Of a DNA stretch of 49,051 nt, positions 21,162 to 33,500 are shown in pieces. The stretch is from Zygnema cylindricum (Eukaryota > Streptophyta > Zygnematophyceae > Zygnematales > Zygnemataceae). The position numbers were made by a program, and so were the translations under genes. Each line of letters opens with the position of its first letter. Position 1 is the first letter of the stretch. Under the pieces are notes generated by a model. That model had not been told where the DNA came from, ran no database searches, and saw only the letters and a list, made by a program, of their open reading frames with translations. The DNA lies in contig JBBHKE010002239.1 in assembly GCA_037447655.1 (NCBI GenBank), positions 1 to 49,051 on the forward strand, in the 5' to 3' direction.

Positions 21162-24100
21162 TCTACATTAATAACGGTGAGCAGTATAGTCAATATTGAC
21201 ATGAGAAAAATGCAACGATTACTTTTTTTATTGTAACATTGGAGCCTTATTACGCAACATTTTCACAGTGCCTGGAAATGTAAAGATTAATTGACAATTT
21301 ACCACTCGTAGAAAAGATAAATTTCTTACCAACATCTGCAAACATCTGAAAAGAAAATGTTCCTGACTTCACTTTTGAGAAGTATTTATTTCCTATTGTC
21401 CTACTTAGTCAAAAAATTGGGATTCCGTTTCATCGCTGCAGAAACAATCCGCATCAATTGTGGTGGAGCGCCGTACATCGACACTTTCAACCGTACATGG
21501 CAAGAGGATGTGTACTTTCAGGGTGGGGAAAATCGTACGGTTGCGGATGCGAATCTTCGTACGGATTTAGTCGCAACAAGTGACAACAACACTGCACTGT
21601 TTGGAAGCTTCCGTACATGGCCTACAGGCGACAATAATTCCTACGTTATTCCTGTCACAGGGTCCGGCCTCTATTGGGTAACTGTACTCCCTGCAAATGA
21701 AAGTCATGGTGTCAATTCTTGTCGTTTGTGATTGAAAGCGAATTGGCAGTAGAATGAACTTTTGATTCTGAATCCGTACATTTAAGAGACGTAGGGAATG
21801 ATGATTGAGTTTGGTGGGATGACGTCATGGAAGGTCCACTTGGAATTTGATTGGCATTGTCCACAAAAATTGGCAACAATTTCCGCAATAATTTTCACCG
21901 GATTTGGAAGAAAATAGCCAATTTTCTGCAATAATTTTCACCGGATTTGGAAGAAATTTGCCAATTTTCTGCAATTCTTTTCACCGGATTTGGAAGAGAA
22001 TTGCCAATTTTCTGCAATAATTTACACCGGATTTGGAAGAAAATTGCCAACTTTCTGCAATAATTTACACCGGATTTGAAAAAAAATTGCCAATTTTCTG
22101 CAATAATTTACACCGGATTTGGAAGAAAATTGCCAATTTTCTGCAATAATTTGCACCGGATTTGGAAGAAAATGTAATGAATGGCCGACGATTAATTATG
22201 CTTTGTATTGCTGAAATGCTTAGAAAGTGCAAATATCATTCTCAAAGACCCTTGTTTATCTTACGGATGTCTAATCAGAAATTCCCTCAGCAAAGGGACA
22301 TTATTTTGTCTTTTTTGCAAGAACCTTGTTTCACCACCGCTCCACCCCCCTCCTTTTTTTTTTCTGATGCCCTTCGTTGTTTTCTAAATCTTGATCCTAA
22401 AATAATCGATTTTTTTTGTAAAACCAGGTTCGTCTCTTCTTCGCAGAGATGGAGCTTGTGAATCCGTCACGTCGGCAATTCACCCTCGCCATAAATGAAG
22501 TGCTGGTGAGGAAAAGCACCTGTAAATAGTTCATTCTGAAATATCTTGGAAGTAAAGAATTTATTGACAATGTACACAAAATGTTTTAATGTAGGGGAAT
22601 AGACGTCTGCCGTTGACTTGATTTTTGTTGCCTTTTTCCTCTTTCTTCTTTTCTTATTTTCTCTGCAGATCAAGAAGTCTTTTTTTGTGTCAAATGCTCA
22701 ATACACTGCGGATTATTTGGAGTATTCTTTTCCAACCAATGCCACTAATATCACAATCACATTTGTTAGAGAAACCGGAAATCCTTACATTAGTGCGATT
22801 GAGGTGCGTATCTCTCTGAACAATATTAGTGGTAGCTTTATGCGTTTGCGCTTAACGACTTTTTCCAGTGAAGCACTTCTAGTTGCTTGAAGTTTGTTGA
22901 TGGGAATGTGCAATCTTTAAAGCTTTTTTGCGAGCAAATAAATTCCCCACTCTCTGCAGATTAAGCCAGCACCAAACGGGCAGCTGCGGGAAACTTTTAC
23001 TGCTGCCCAAGGACCTGTTGTTCTCGCTACCTGGTATCACATAAATTTGGGTGACGAATCATTTTTCCTCGACTCTTTTGGCCGACAGTGGAATTATTTT
23101 GAAACAACTAGTTTTCGGAACCCAAATATTACCCAAATTAGCACAAATGCCAGCATAGTTGGAGCGAATGTGAGCACAGGATATTATTCAGAGTGGATTT
23201 ACCAAACTGGCTCAAAAGTGAGTGCAGTAAACTATACTGATGTAGGTCTCGCGGTACAATTATATGTGAGCACGGTCGGAGCATATCTTATCGTTGCACA
23301 TTTTGCGGAAATTGAATACACAAATGTTGGAGATCGCATCGTCGACATTTATGTGAACAATGCGGTAAGGTTCTCCATCTGATGGTCGCTAAGGTACAAT
23401 TCTGTTTGTTCCGTGAAATTGGTTGCTGTGCCTGGCGGTTTGCATGAAATCTCAATTTATTCAATTGCATTCTTAAATTGATGACTCGTGTAATTTGGAA
23501 AAATGTTACGCTGGTTTTTCTTTAAATACACTGCTTCAAAGGAGTGGGCAGTAATAGGCGACTGTTGCTGTAGATTTCGATAATTTTTGGAATTGTTAAG
23601 TAGTGGAACATAGCTATGGAAAATATAAAATTTGGTAAAAGTTTACCGTCATCACAAGTCTCACAAAGATGAAAAAGAAAACTTCCAACCGCATACAGAC
23701 TTAATTTTCAGAGTTCACATTCATAATTTTAGGCATCATTCGATGGCTGAACCCCAATTTTCCATTTGAACTACAACATTGAGGCATCTTATAGCAATTT
23801 TATATTTTTTGAAACTTCTGTTTGAGATTTTACCAAAATCACACCTGTTTGAGATTTTACCACGATTATTCCTCGAGCTGACATAAGTCGAGAAAGGAGA
23901 ACATGATCCCCTCTCCTACAAACCCACCTCTCTCGATGCTAATTTGTTATTTTTATGCTCATTCATCTCGCTTATTTTTTTTGTAATTTGGACTGACAGC
24001 CTGTGGTGACAGGTCTGGATGTGTTGGCGAAAGTGGGCCCCAATGTGGCTTATAATTTTACTTTTACGGCCACGAGTACGGCAGTTTCAGGGGGAATCAG

Positions 24101-27100
24101 TTTTGCTATACTGGCAAATTCTCAGTCTAAATACAAAGAACCCATGCTTAACGCAGTAGAAATCCTCTACATCAACTATCTTAACCCTCAACTTACCCCA
24201 TCCCCTCCCTCCAGTGCGTTTCAATCTCAAGTGGACCCATTGCTGGACTTTGAACTTTTACTCAACTGTCACATCTATCTGACTCTGCTGTTTCCAATTG
24301 CATTCACGGTTTACTTGGAATTGTGCCACGTGTCAAGAGCCAAAGAATATTTGTTGTGATCATTTTTTCTTAGTGTTTCTCCATGTACATGTGTCAGGTT
24401 TCTTGCACAGCAGTCACGCTTGCTTAGTATTGTGCCATGTGTCTTGTAGAAATTTCTGTTTGCATCCTGACTTTCTCAAGATTTTCTTGGATTTTCCCCA
24501 CGTGTCAGGTGTCTTGCACATGAACCTGCAGTTTCTATCTGCACAATTTTGCTGAGGTTGCGTGTCATGTGCTAGGTGTCTTGCACGGCTTTCTGTTCGC
24601 GGTGATATTTTCTTAGAATTTTGCCACATGTCATATGTCAGGTGTCTTGCACATGGGAATCTGTTTTTATCTGGAGTCACGATTGCTTAGAATTGTGCCA
24701 CGTGTCTCTCTGATTTCATTTCCCATTCGTATGTTCCTAGGATTGTCTTGGAATTTCGCCAGGTGTCAGGTCTTGCACAGGAATCTGCAGTTTCGATCTG
24801 CAGTCACGATTGCCTAGTGCCGCTTGTCATTTGTCAGGTGTCTTGCACATAGAATGTTTCATTTCTGTATGCGATCATCGCTGCTTGAAGTTGTTTGTCC
24901 CACAGCAATTTCTGTTTGCAGTCATACTTTCTCAGCATTTCGTGACGTGTCATGTGCCAGGTGTCTTGCACAGGAATCTGCAATTATAGTTGCTTAATTG
25001 CACCACATGTTATGTGCCACGTGTCTTGCAGGCAGCCAGCTGTCTGGAGCAGTAATTGCCGCAATTGTGTGTGCCGGAGTGGTTGGACTTTTGGCGGTAG
25101 TTGGGCTTGTTTTTGTCTGCTTGTGGAGGCGACAGCTGGCCAGAAAATATGCACTGGATAGGAGGCCAGGTGGGTGTGCAATGAGTTTTCCAATGTGTTG
25201 ACTGTTACTCACGGAAAATTTATGGCTGGGATTGGTTGAAAATGTAAGGGTGTTTCGTACTAGAAAGAGAGTGAGGGTGGATCATTTTGGATGACACAGG
25301 TGGTAGTGGGTATAAGGAAGAGAATCAACCCATGGAAATTGTGAAAGGAAGATGTTTGCCATAAACCAGATTTCAGAACACAGATTAGAGCTAATGCCAG
25401 AGCCAAAAGCTGAGAGATTTGACTTGTGAGAGGAATTGAATCCAGAAAGGGATAGAAAATTGCAAAACCACAGACTACAGGGATCGTCATTCTGGTGGAT
25501 TATTGAAAAACTTGCAGATTTACAGTCTCTTACAGGATTGTCTTTCTTAGTCATTATTACAAATTTGCATTATTACAGATTGCGAGGATGGTCCGTTTAG
25601 CCGATAATTACTAATTCGCAGTGTTACACTATTACGGGGAAGGAAACTGAAATAATGTGATTCTTGCAGGTGGGGCGGAATTGCTGCGTGCACTCCAAGA
25701 GAGGGAGGTACGATTTATCTCTCTGCGTGATGTGACACGAGCTACGGGCAACTGGAATTCGGCAAATAAATTGGGGGAAGGTGGATTTGGTACGGTTTAT
25801 CGAGGGGAAGCTCCTGGAGGAGGGGACTGGGCCGTTAAGCGAGCCAAGAAAGCTTCTCAAGCCACACTGGAGGAGTTCGCTGACGAGGCAAGTGTATAGC
25901 TGATTACTTTTAGTGTGGACTATGTTGTCAAATTTTTTGTTTTTGAGTTATATTCGTTGCTTTACAATCCTGTTGGTACAATCTGGATGCATTCTATAAA
26001 AAAAGGAGCATATTCTGTAGTTTCCCTTCAGAAAATCATTAGCTCTAAAATAGTGGGGAAGGTCTAAATCATTGGTCTTGATGAAAGGGAAAACAGTTTT
26101 CTATGATTTTTCTGTAAGTTTTGAGCCTGATAATTGGTTGGCTGGTGGTACGCAGGTGGATCTGATCTCGCAGTTGAATCACGTTAACCTCGTCCGTCTT
26201 TTGGGATTTTGTACGGAAATGGGAGAGCAAATATTTGTATACGAGTTTTGCCACAATGGAACACTTCGTGACTTTGTTAAAGAATGTACGAATTTGCCTT
26301 GACTTGTTCTACAGCCTCATGTACAAGATCGCAGCTGATTTCTGTTCAATGCCTAAAATTGAAAATCTGCTTTCTATAGAAAAAATGTAAACATCACGAA
26401 ATAAAAATTAATTTGATAAAATAACAGTTTTTGATCAGCATACTCGTATGCGTCAAGAAACAGACATAAATTCATCACTATGCTCAGAAAAAGGGGCAAA
26501 AAAGCAAAAATAAAAAACATAACATCTAGTGATCATCATGCTTATAATCAAAATCAAAATCACAATCCTAACCATAATTAAAACAAAAAATCTTAAACTA
26601 CTATACTGCTTTGCGTAATTTCCCAGCCTCCAAACGTGAGCCTCTTAGTTTTGAAACGCGGCTCGACATTCTTTTGGGAGCTGCCCGAGGACTGCAATAC
26701 CTCCATAGTTTTGCGAAGGAACCTCTTATTCATCGAGACATTAAATCGGAAAACATTCTCCTCAGCAAAGAATTGCAGGCGAAGGTTGCGGATTTTGGGC
26801 TTTTGAAACGGATTGAAACTGGAGGGCAACAGAAAACGGTAAAAATTGCTGGAACACGAGGTTATTTGGATCCCGAATATTACGCCACTTTCCGGGTGAC
26901 AGAGAAATCGGATGTTTACAGGTTCGTGGGAGATATTTATGTTTCTGGCTGACCTTGCATGTACTACAATTATTACAAGTATCGAATACTAATCGTGGTT
27001 TGGAGGTCATCATACACGTCTGTGCAATTTTACGATTCATTTTTATGGTTATTCACAAAGCTATTGCATTTAAATATCTACTGGAACATCTATGATGATG

Positions 27101-28265
27101 TTCGATTGCTGTCCGTGATGGGGTACTTAAATGTTATGTAACAACACCTTGTGATGTATGTGAAAATTGGATACATAGAGGGAGCTGACCGTTCAAACAG
27201 GTATTAAAATAATGTAGCAATGAGCCTTGTAACATTTTGGAGAAACCCAAAAAAAAAATAAGGAATACAATCATCAAACAGACATTTAAACTGTACGCCG
27301 CAGTTCCTCTAGATCGTCCACATAGATGGGAGTCGACTGTCAGGCACTGACAAGCTTGTAATTTATGGAACTTGAAGGATCTAAAGCTTAAAATTGGCGA
27401 TTCTGAAGCATGAAATGGGATGGAAAATTGGGTTAAAATCGCCGCAGTTTCGGCGTGTTGATAATGGAGGTTCTCACAGGTCGGCCGCCCGTCTTGGATG
27501 ATAAGGCCAATCCAGACAATTCCAAGACACTGGTCGCCTGGGTAAGGGACTTTCTTTTCCTTTTGATGTGCTTGAATGACAGTTATTTCCTCGTTTATGC
27601 TTATTTTCACTGCTTTTCTTTTTATTTGTGCTTAAGTTTCATCCTTTCCTCCTTTTCCTGCTTCCTTCCTCATTGTGCTTGAATGTCACTTATTTTTCTC
27701 TAATTTCAGTTTGTGACAATTTTCTACTGACAGCATAGCCTGAGTTGCGTTTGTATCCAACATGTAATACTGATGCCCCAATCTCCTATTTCCTTGCAAA
27801 TTTCCAATTTTCCTCCCATTTCCAATTTTTTCCTCCAATTTCCAATTTCCCTCCTGATATCCAATGTCGTTCTCAATTTCCAATTCCTCCCAATTTCCGT
27901 CTTTTCGTTCACAGTCGAAACCGATGATCGAGCGAGGTGCTTGGGATGCCCTTGCGGACTCCCGATTGAACGGTTTGTATTCGAGAGAGGCGTTTGGGAA
28001 AGCGATGCAATTGGCGGCTTCCGCTGTGAGGCCCTATGGCCATGAGAGGCCGGCCATGGAGGGAGTTGTGAGAGGCCTCGACAAAATCGTGGGAGGAAAT
28101 GTCGGAATCACAGGGCCTCCCACGCCTATAGGAGAATCTTCTCATCTGAATGTTGGAGAATTAGAAAGATCAAGTAGCAGCATGAATCCCAGTGTGGTGT
28201 TTGGGTCAACCGACAATTCTCGCGGAGTATCAAGCGTGTATTTTAGCGATGTTTTGCCTCGATGA
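20671..28265 (+). CDS. Malectin-like receptor-like Ser/Thr kinase, 12 exons, 794 aa
   Basis: Coding exons: 20671-20761, 21442-21677, 22428-22505, 22669-22803, 22960-23364, 24000-24213, 25032-25169, 25670-25887, 26156-26285, 26627-26921, 27448-27541, 27915-28265. All phases fit, giving one 2385-nt frame. Residues 1-20 are a signal peptide ([20 protein letters not shown]). About 32-380 is a malectin-like ectodomain (TIRINCGG start, [15 protein letters not shown], repeated as [14 protein letters not shown]) with many NxS/T sites. About 393-417 is a membrane span. About 460-720 is the kinase: [10 protein letters not shown]489, HRD D586 and DFG D604, with [10 protein letters not shown] in the activation segment. 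All key residues are present, so it is probably an active RD kinase at the plasma membrane. No LRRs lie between ectodomain and membrane span, unlike LRR-I/LRR-VIII malectin kinases. The ectodomain layout recalls CrRLK1L, but subfamily is unsettled. Least certain junction: exon 9 end. Confidence 0.92.
20762..21441 (+). other. RLK intron 1, with (TA)n microsatellite
   Basis: Donor CAG|GTACCG after the signal-peptide exon and acceptor GCTGCAG|AAAC, phase 1. A TA dinucleotide run occupies about 21112-21158. Confidence 0.8.
21872..22173 (+). repeat. 43-bp minisatellite in RLK intron 2, 7 copies
   Basis: The unit is gccaattttctgcaataatt ttcaccggatttggaagaaa att. Starts are at 21917, 21960, 22003 and 22046, and so on. 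It lies inside intron 2 (21678-22427) and its CTGCAAT part repeats a splice-acceptor-like pyrimidine stretch. Confidence 0.93.
24214..25031 (+). repeat. RLK intron 6 built of degenerate GTCAGGTGTCTTGCACA repeats
   Basis: About nine degenerate units of roughly 60-130 bp (core tgtgcca(c/g)gtgtcaggtgtc ttgcaca) fill the intron from about 24320 to the acceptor. The real acceptor, CACGTGTCTTGCAG at 25018-25031, is itself the last unit with C-A-C changed to C-A-G. Confidence 0.8.
25888..26155 (+). other. RLK intron 8 with GC-AG boundaries
   Basis: The exon 8 end reads GACGAG|GCAAGT. Joining to the acceptor TACGCAG|GTGGATCTG restores the uninterrupted kinase sequence [17 protein letters not shown]. 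No GT donor nearby gives the conserved protein. GCAAGT is the consensus for the rare GC donor class. Confidence 0.85.
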
Positions 28266-29730
28266 TGAGGGGCCTGGGATATTTTCAGGATTAAAGAGAG
28301 AGGGCAGGTTTTAGATAGTCGGTTATTGTTTGTGTAGATAATGGTTTTGTAGGATAATGCGAGATCTAGGAGGTAGATGCAGGCCGCACCTGAAAATTTT
28401 GAAATATATGACGAGGGGGGAAAAAATTGTCAAGGTCAGTTTCATAAGGTGGTCTTAGCTATAGTCCCCTAGGTAAATATGGTGCATTTTCAGCTTTAGT
28501 TTCACCTTTTAATAGGGCTTAAGAAAGTATTTATTAGCTGTTTTTCAGTGAGGCTGTGTGTAAGCCAAAGGGAGTCACATAACCTCATAAAGTTCAAATG
28601 AATTTGAACTAATGTTCAACAAGTTTCTACCATTGAAGAAAATATGCAGTTACAGCTTTGCTTCTGGGGGCATGGGCCCAAAGAAAAATTGCGCTGTGCA
28701 ACATATTTAATAAAATACAATTTGCACATGAAACAGAATCGCAAATAACAACCCTTCAACATTTAAAGAAATGTTGAACAAGTACAATCCGAACAGTTGC
28801 ATTTTGGCAGGAGGTCAGCAACTGCTGGTGAACTGCTTCAATAGTGGATCACTGCTGGTCCTCCATTCACAGACTCTGTGTTGATGGCTTGTTCAAAAGG
28901 TGGGAGGTTTTGTGGAGAGTGGACAATGTTTAGGCTCGAGTGTGGCTTCTTCACCATAATTTTGAAGTTATCATCCACTGCAGCATCCACGCCTTCCTTG
29001 TTTTTGCAATGAAGACTGAACCGCAGGTTGTTACGCAGAGCAGACAGATGTGGTGACTGACGCACACACGATGGGACACAGTCACTTAACCCACCCATCA
29101 CAATACGTCACTGCCATATGAAGCTGAGTTGTTCTCATTGTTTCAACCATAAAATTTTAGACACTGATGCCATATTATATGTTTTTTCTTTGAGTCTAAC
29201 AGGGAAACGCTACACAAAATAAGCAGCGCTAGGTACAATCTAAAAACTCTACCATTTTCACAGCATTCAACACTTTGAACTTCTGTTTTCACAGGATGTG
29301 GCTCATCCTTTCACCCTTTTCACCACCTCATGGTTCGCTTTTTCCATGAACACCGTTCCACATTCAGAAAGACAGGGTGGACCCTGAGAACTGTTTCAAA
29401 TGGCAATTTTCAGTTATGCGTGTTGGGCACGCGCTTATGAGTAAATAAATCTAAGTATTTACACAGACTCCAATATATGAAGGATGTCCACTTCCTACTT
29501 TACAGCATCAGCTACAGGCAAGCACATGCTGCATGCATAATCTCCATCGTTACTCCTATATAACGACACAAAAACAAAAACTGTACACCACCTGAGGGAC
29601 GGTCATCCTTATTTTTTCCTAATACACGCTGATTTCACTTTTCCATTTCCAGCCAGCGACCTGTCATCCAGCTTCCCAGATGCGCGAGCCGACACATTTG
29701 TCCTCCAACACCTGCTCACACTGACAGCTG
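28266..29730. other. Intergenic (3' flanks of the RLK and hydrolase genes)
   Basis: Convergent 3' ends face each other here. A TTTAATAAAATACAA word at 28706-28720 could serve as a poly(A) signal for the + gene. A minus-strand open frame near 28838-29098 has no family match and is not called. Confidence 0.5.
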
Positions 29731-30594
29731 TCAAGCCGCAGCAGCTCCTGCCACGTGTTGAGCAAGGAACGAACTCACATCCTCCACCCACTCTGTTTCT
29801 GTTGGCGGTACGTGCAGCGCCCTGCTGCCGTTGGCAAAAACTTTCAAGCTCCCCTGCTGCCACGAGGCAACAGATTCCTCTGCCAAATCCAGCGTGATCT
29901 GCGTTCCCTCTTTCTGTCGTCCTGCTCCTCCCATCTGCAGGCGGCTGGGCGGCAGCAACCCTACCACGGCCTGGCAGTCATCTGCTATGGCAGCCGCCAT
30001 AGTTCCTTCACACACCTCCAGGTCAAACCCGAGCTGCGCCTCTATGGTTCCCATTTGAAGAGGAGACAACTGCCAAGTCTCAGCCATGGCGGCCACCTCT
30101 TCCGTCGTCATTGCTTGCAGACGCTTCACCGCTTCAAGGAGACGCGCCGTGGCAGGAGCCGACATAATAGTACAGACAGACTGCTCGAATGAGCCCCATG
30201 GAGGATTCTCCAACACCAAGGCAAGCACCAGCTCCGGAAAAGCCTTTGCCACACGTGCGGCCACAGAAGCGCCCATGGATTGTCCGATCAGAACCACGGG
30301 AGAAGAAGGTGACACCATGCGGATAATGGCTACTGCGTCAGTTACCATGTTATCCAGGGTAAAGGAGCCTGGCAAGTAGAGATCAGATCCGCCATGGCCT
30401 CTAGCATCGGGCAAGATGACGCGGAAATTGTCAGTAAAATGCAGAGCGGCCGGCTGCAGGCCTCCGCTGTTGCCGAGCAGCGCGTGCAGCATGAGCAGAA
30501 CAGGAAGAGCGGAGCCCTGCGACGCGCTGTCGTAGAAGTGAAGCTGCACGCCGTCTGCAGCCACTGCGACGCCTTGGCTCCACGTGACAGACAT
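29731..30594 (-). CDS. Alpha/beta hydrolase-fold protein, intronless, 287 aa
   Basis: ATG at 30592-30594, TGA at 29731-29733, one exon. Visible family features are an oxyanion-side LMLHALLGNSGG (about 34-45), VILPDARGHGGSD (59-71), nucleophile elbow GQSMGAS with Ser106, VLENPPWGSF about residue 128, and a C-terminal H261 in RALHVPP followed by a helix. The DARGHG..SD, G-x-S-M-G-A and VLE-x-PPW set is typical of bacterial and fungal hydrolases. I cannot place the acid residue: the usual TGDP-type turn before the histidine is replaced by a Gly/Arg/Lys-rich stretch. No signal peptide is obvious. Substrate unknown. The frame is markedly GC-richer than its flanks and has no intron, while the large neighbouring genes are intron-rich. 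Horizontal acquisition is possible but untested. Confidence 0.85.
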   Translation of the reverse strand: MSVTWSQGVAVAADGVQLHFYDSASQGSALPVLLMLHALLGNSGGLQPAALHFTDNFRVILPDARGHGGSDLYLPGSFTLDNMVTDAVAIIRMVSPSSPVVLIGQSMGASVAARVAKAFPELVLALVLENPPWGSFEQSVCTIMSAPATARLLEAVKRLQAMTTEEVAAMAETWQLSPLQMGTIEAQLGFDLEVCEGTMAAAIADDCQAVVGLLPPSRLQMGGAGRQKEGTQITLDLAEESVASWQQGSLKVFANGSRALHVPPTETEWVEDVSSFLAQHVAGAAAA

Positions 30595-33500
30595 CGCGAG
30601 CCAATGAGAGAATGAGCGACGCGCGTGCGTTCACGTGCTTTCAAGGAGTGCGAACAGGAGGAGAAAGGGAGCAGGAGTGGGAGGGAATGCTTCGGTTGGA
30701 ATGCGGATGTTTGATTGCTGCGTGTCGTTTTGTTGGAAGTTCAAAATTTGAATGTTGGCGATTTTAACGGGATTGTGTACGGCATGCAGTGTGACGTGGC
30801 AGGCGTGGCAGCGGCTGAAGGGGGTCCAACCGCGCGAGGCTCGTACAGCGGTGGAGACTCTGACATCCGCAAAGTGGGAACAATGACATTTCTGAGATTT
30901 TAGTGGCCCTTCGGGAAAAATCTTGACAAATCAGAAACCGGCTCTTTGGGAGTTTCTTTATGCCGATTTGCTGAGAGCAGTCCGCGTCTTCAACCTTGAG
31001 CATAGGGCAAAAAGGACAAGCCTACTTTGAGTTCTTCGTCTGCTCTCCTGATCGAACTTGGGGACGAGATCCAATAGTGTATCGACACGAGTGTCTAAAA
31101 AACATTTACAACTACAGTAGAGTGGCATATCGAGGCAAATTTAACACCATTCGATACAGGTCAAAATTTGTGTTTCGATATTCTGTACACAAATTTTTTA
31201 TTTTGTGACAAAATTGACGCTCACATAACGCAACGCAAAATTTTTCAACAGGGAACAGGAAAACAAGCAAAGTCAAAGAAATAGTACGAGTTATCCTTTA
31301 TCAAAAACCGTTCGATCAAATCCGATCGAACGATTATCGATCCCCTAGTACCGGGTGGCGCTGAGAAGATGTGAAGGTTTCGAACTTTCGGTCTCAGCTA
31401 TTGCGTGTCGTTCAAACGGTCAAAAAGTACCAGCACCGACCACAATGTCGGTGAAGGCATAAACTTTGAAGTTCGAAGTTTGAAGTGTTGAACTGCGCGA
31501 TCAACGGTGTATTGTGTATCGCGCAGCGTACCGTGCAACTGGAAAAAGGAAATTAGTCAAATTACGATACACTATACCCTTCCGATTCGATACACTACAG
31601 TCTTGTAGTGTATCCATAAATATCGTCATAAATTCGACGATAGGCAAGTCTATGAAACATAGATAAATTATGAAAACTTCGCATAATCTATTTTATTTTA
31701 CCTACCATATCATTGTTCTATAATCCACACTTTATCATGTGATATCGCAGTGTTGTAAATGACTAAATGGTGAAGCACATTAATAAAGAACATGGTGTCA
31801 AACACAAATACATGCTAGAAATGTGTCGTAACTTGTAAACACAAGTACACAACACTTTCGGTTTCACAAAATAACGAACACAAACAAACATGTTCCGCCC
31901 ACAAAACACTGCTTGTAGACAGGCCAAAGCCATTCCGTCCCTCTCCTCCCTTCTTTTTCACCCTCCTTATCTTGTCTAACTCTATAACATTAACTAATGC
32001 TTCAGACGGACGACAATAACTTGAGTCATCTATGCGTCTCCATGCCTAGCCTCTGCCTACCGCTAAAAAAACAAACATACATAACCTAATTATTTTTTGC
32101 GCTCAAGTGTAGAAATCCAACGAAATCCTCTCACCTTCGCATCAACAATGACAATATCATCTTCAGGTATGAGGTCCAAACCACTTGGTATTCTTGACTA
32201 AAAGGTGTCCGATAGGTTGTCTTGCAAATTGTCTTGCTTCATTTGCAGTCGTCAAAAACCGCGGGCAGTTCAAGTTGACTAATCACCAACTCCCAAATCA
32301 TAACAATGCGAGTGTGCATTTTAAATTGCCCAATTCGAATGGACTACCGAGACGATGTACAGAAAATCAAATAAACATCAAGAGGCGCATTCTCAAACTG
32401 TAATTTTACACAATTTCATAGTGATAAAGAATCAAATGTAGTTTTAAATTCTAGCTTCAGTTCAAATAGGCTGCACTACAGGGAAAACCTGAATGATATA
32501 AATACAGGCATAAAGTTAAAAGACTTCACACTCTTTTGATAAACAATAACTTCTATAGTCACCACCGTGGTAAGATCGGAATGATGAACACGCCGTATAA
32601 ATTGTGAAATAATAAGCAAAACGTCCATAATAGCATTATCCTTTTCGAAAATGGTGGAGTTCTTTCCTTCCCTTTTTTATGTTAGTAAACCACGGGCCAG
32701 GTATTTGCAAACTGCCGTAGCTTGGCAACTTGAACGATGGGTTTCACGGATATTTGAGATTTGTTCACATTTCTGTGTTTAATTCCCACCCGACTGTGTT
32801 TTAGTAATTTTATAGAAATCATGCAGTCCACACGGTACAAAGCCTGAATTCTTACTGGTCATTGCTCTTTTTGTTGTACAATTTAGTCGGTTTGCGTTAT
32901 GGTCGTACCAGGTCATTATATTTTTTGCTTTCAGTTCGAGCAGAAAAACTGGAAGGAGGGATTCTAAATCATAGATAGACACAGCAATGTCTCCAAAATC
33001 GATTTCTGATCAACTAAACGACGAACGACTACCGGCATAGCCTTCAACAGTGCTACAGTTGTGGAGGTTTTGGGACACGCCCTGTCGTCTCTACATCACC
33101 CTTTTCCCTGCACTCCTTTAGCTGAATGGGTTAGAGGTCATCTTCTATGTTAAAATTCCATGGTTGTTTCACTGCCGTATGCCTGTCACATGTGATATGC
33201 TGTACGTGTGTCGTCTGACATAGGTGTGTCATAACTTTTCTGTCCAGGCGGTAATCAATGGGTTTCTCTTGATCCTTTTTTTCCTGTGTTGAAAATCACC
33301 CTAAGAGGGTCTCAGCTTTCGTCAATACACCAGTTCTGATACAAGCTGGCGATACATTGGAGGTACATCAGTGCAAAGTCATTTTTTAATTAAAAGAGCT
33401 CATCCTGGCTTAAAAATATTGTGCAAAGTATGCTATTTGCCATTTGTAATTGCTGTTCATAAAAGTATTCAGAACGAAAATCATACGTAAAAGTCATATG

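Noticed and set aside
28838-29098. Minus-strand frame downstream of the RLK
   Set aside because: No family resemblance, and longer only by a GTG start. It could be chance.
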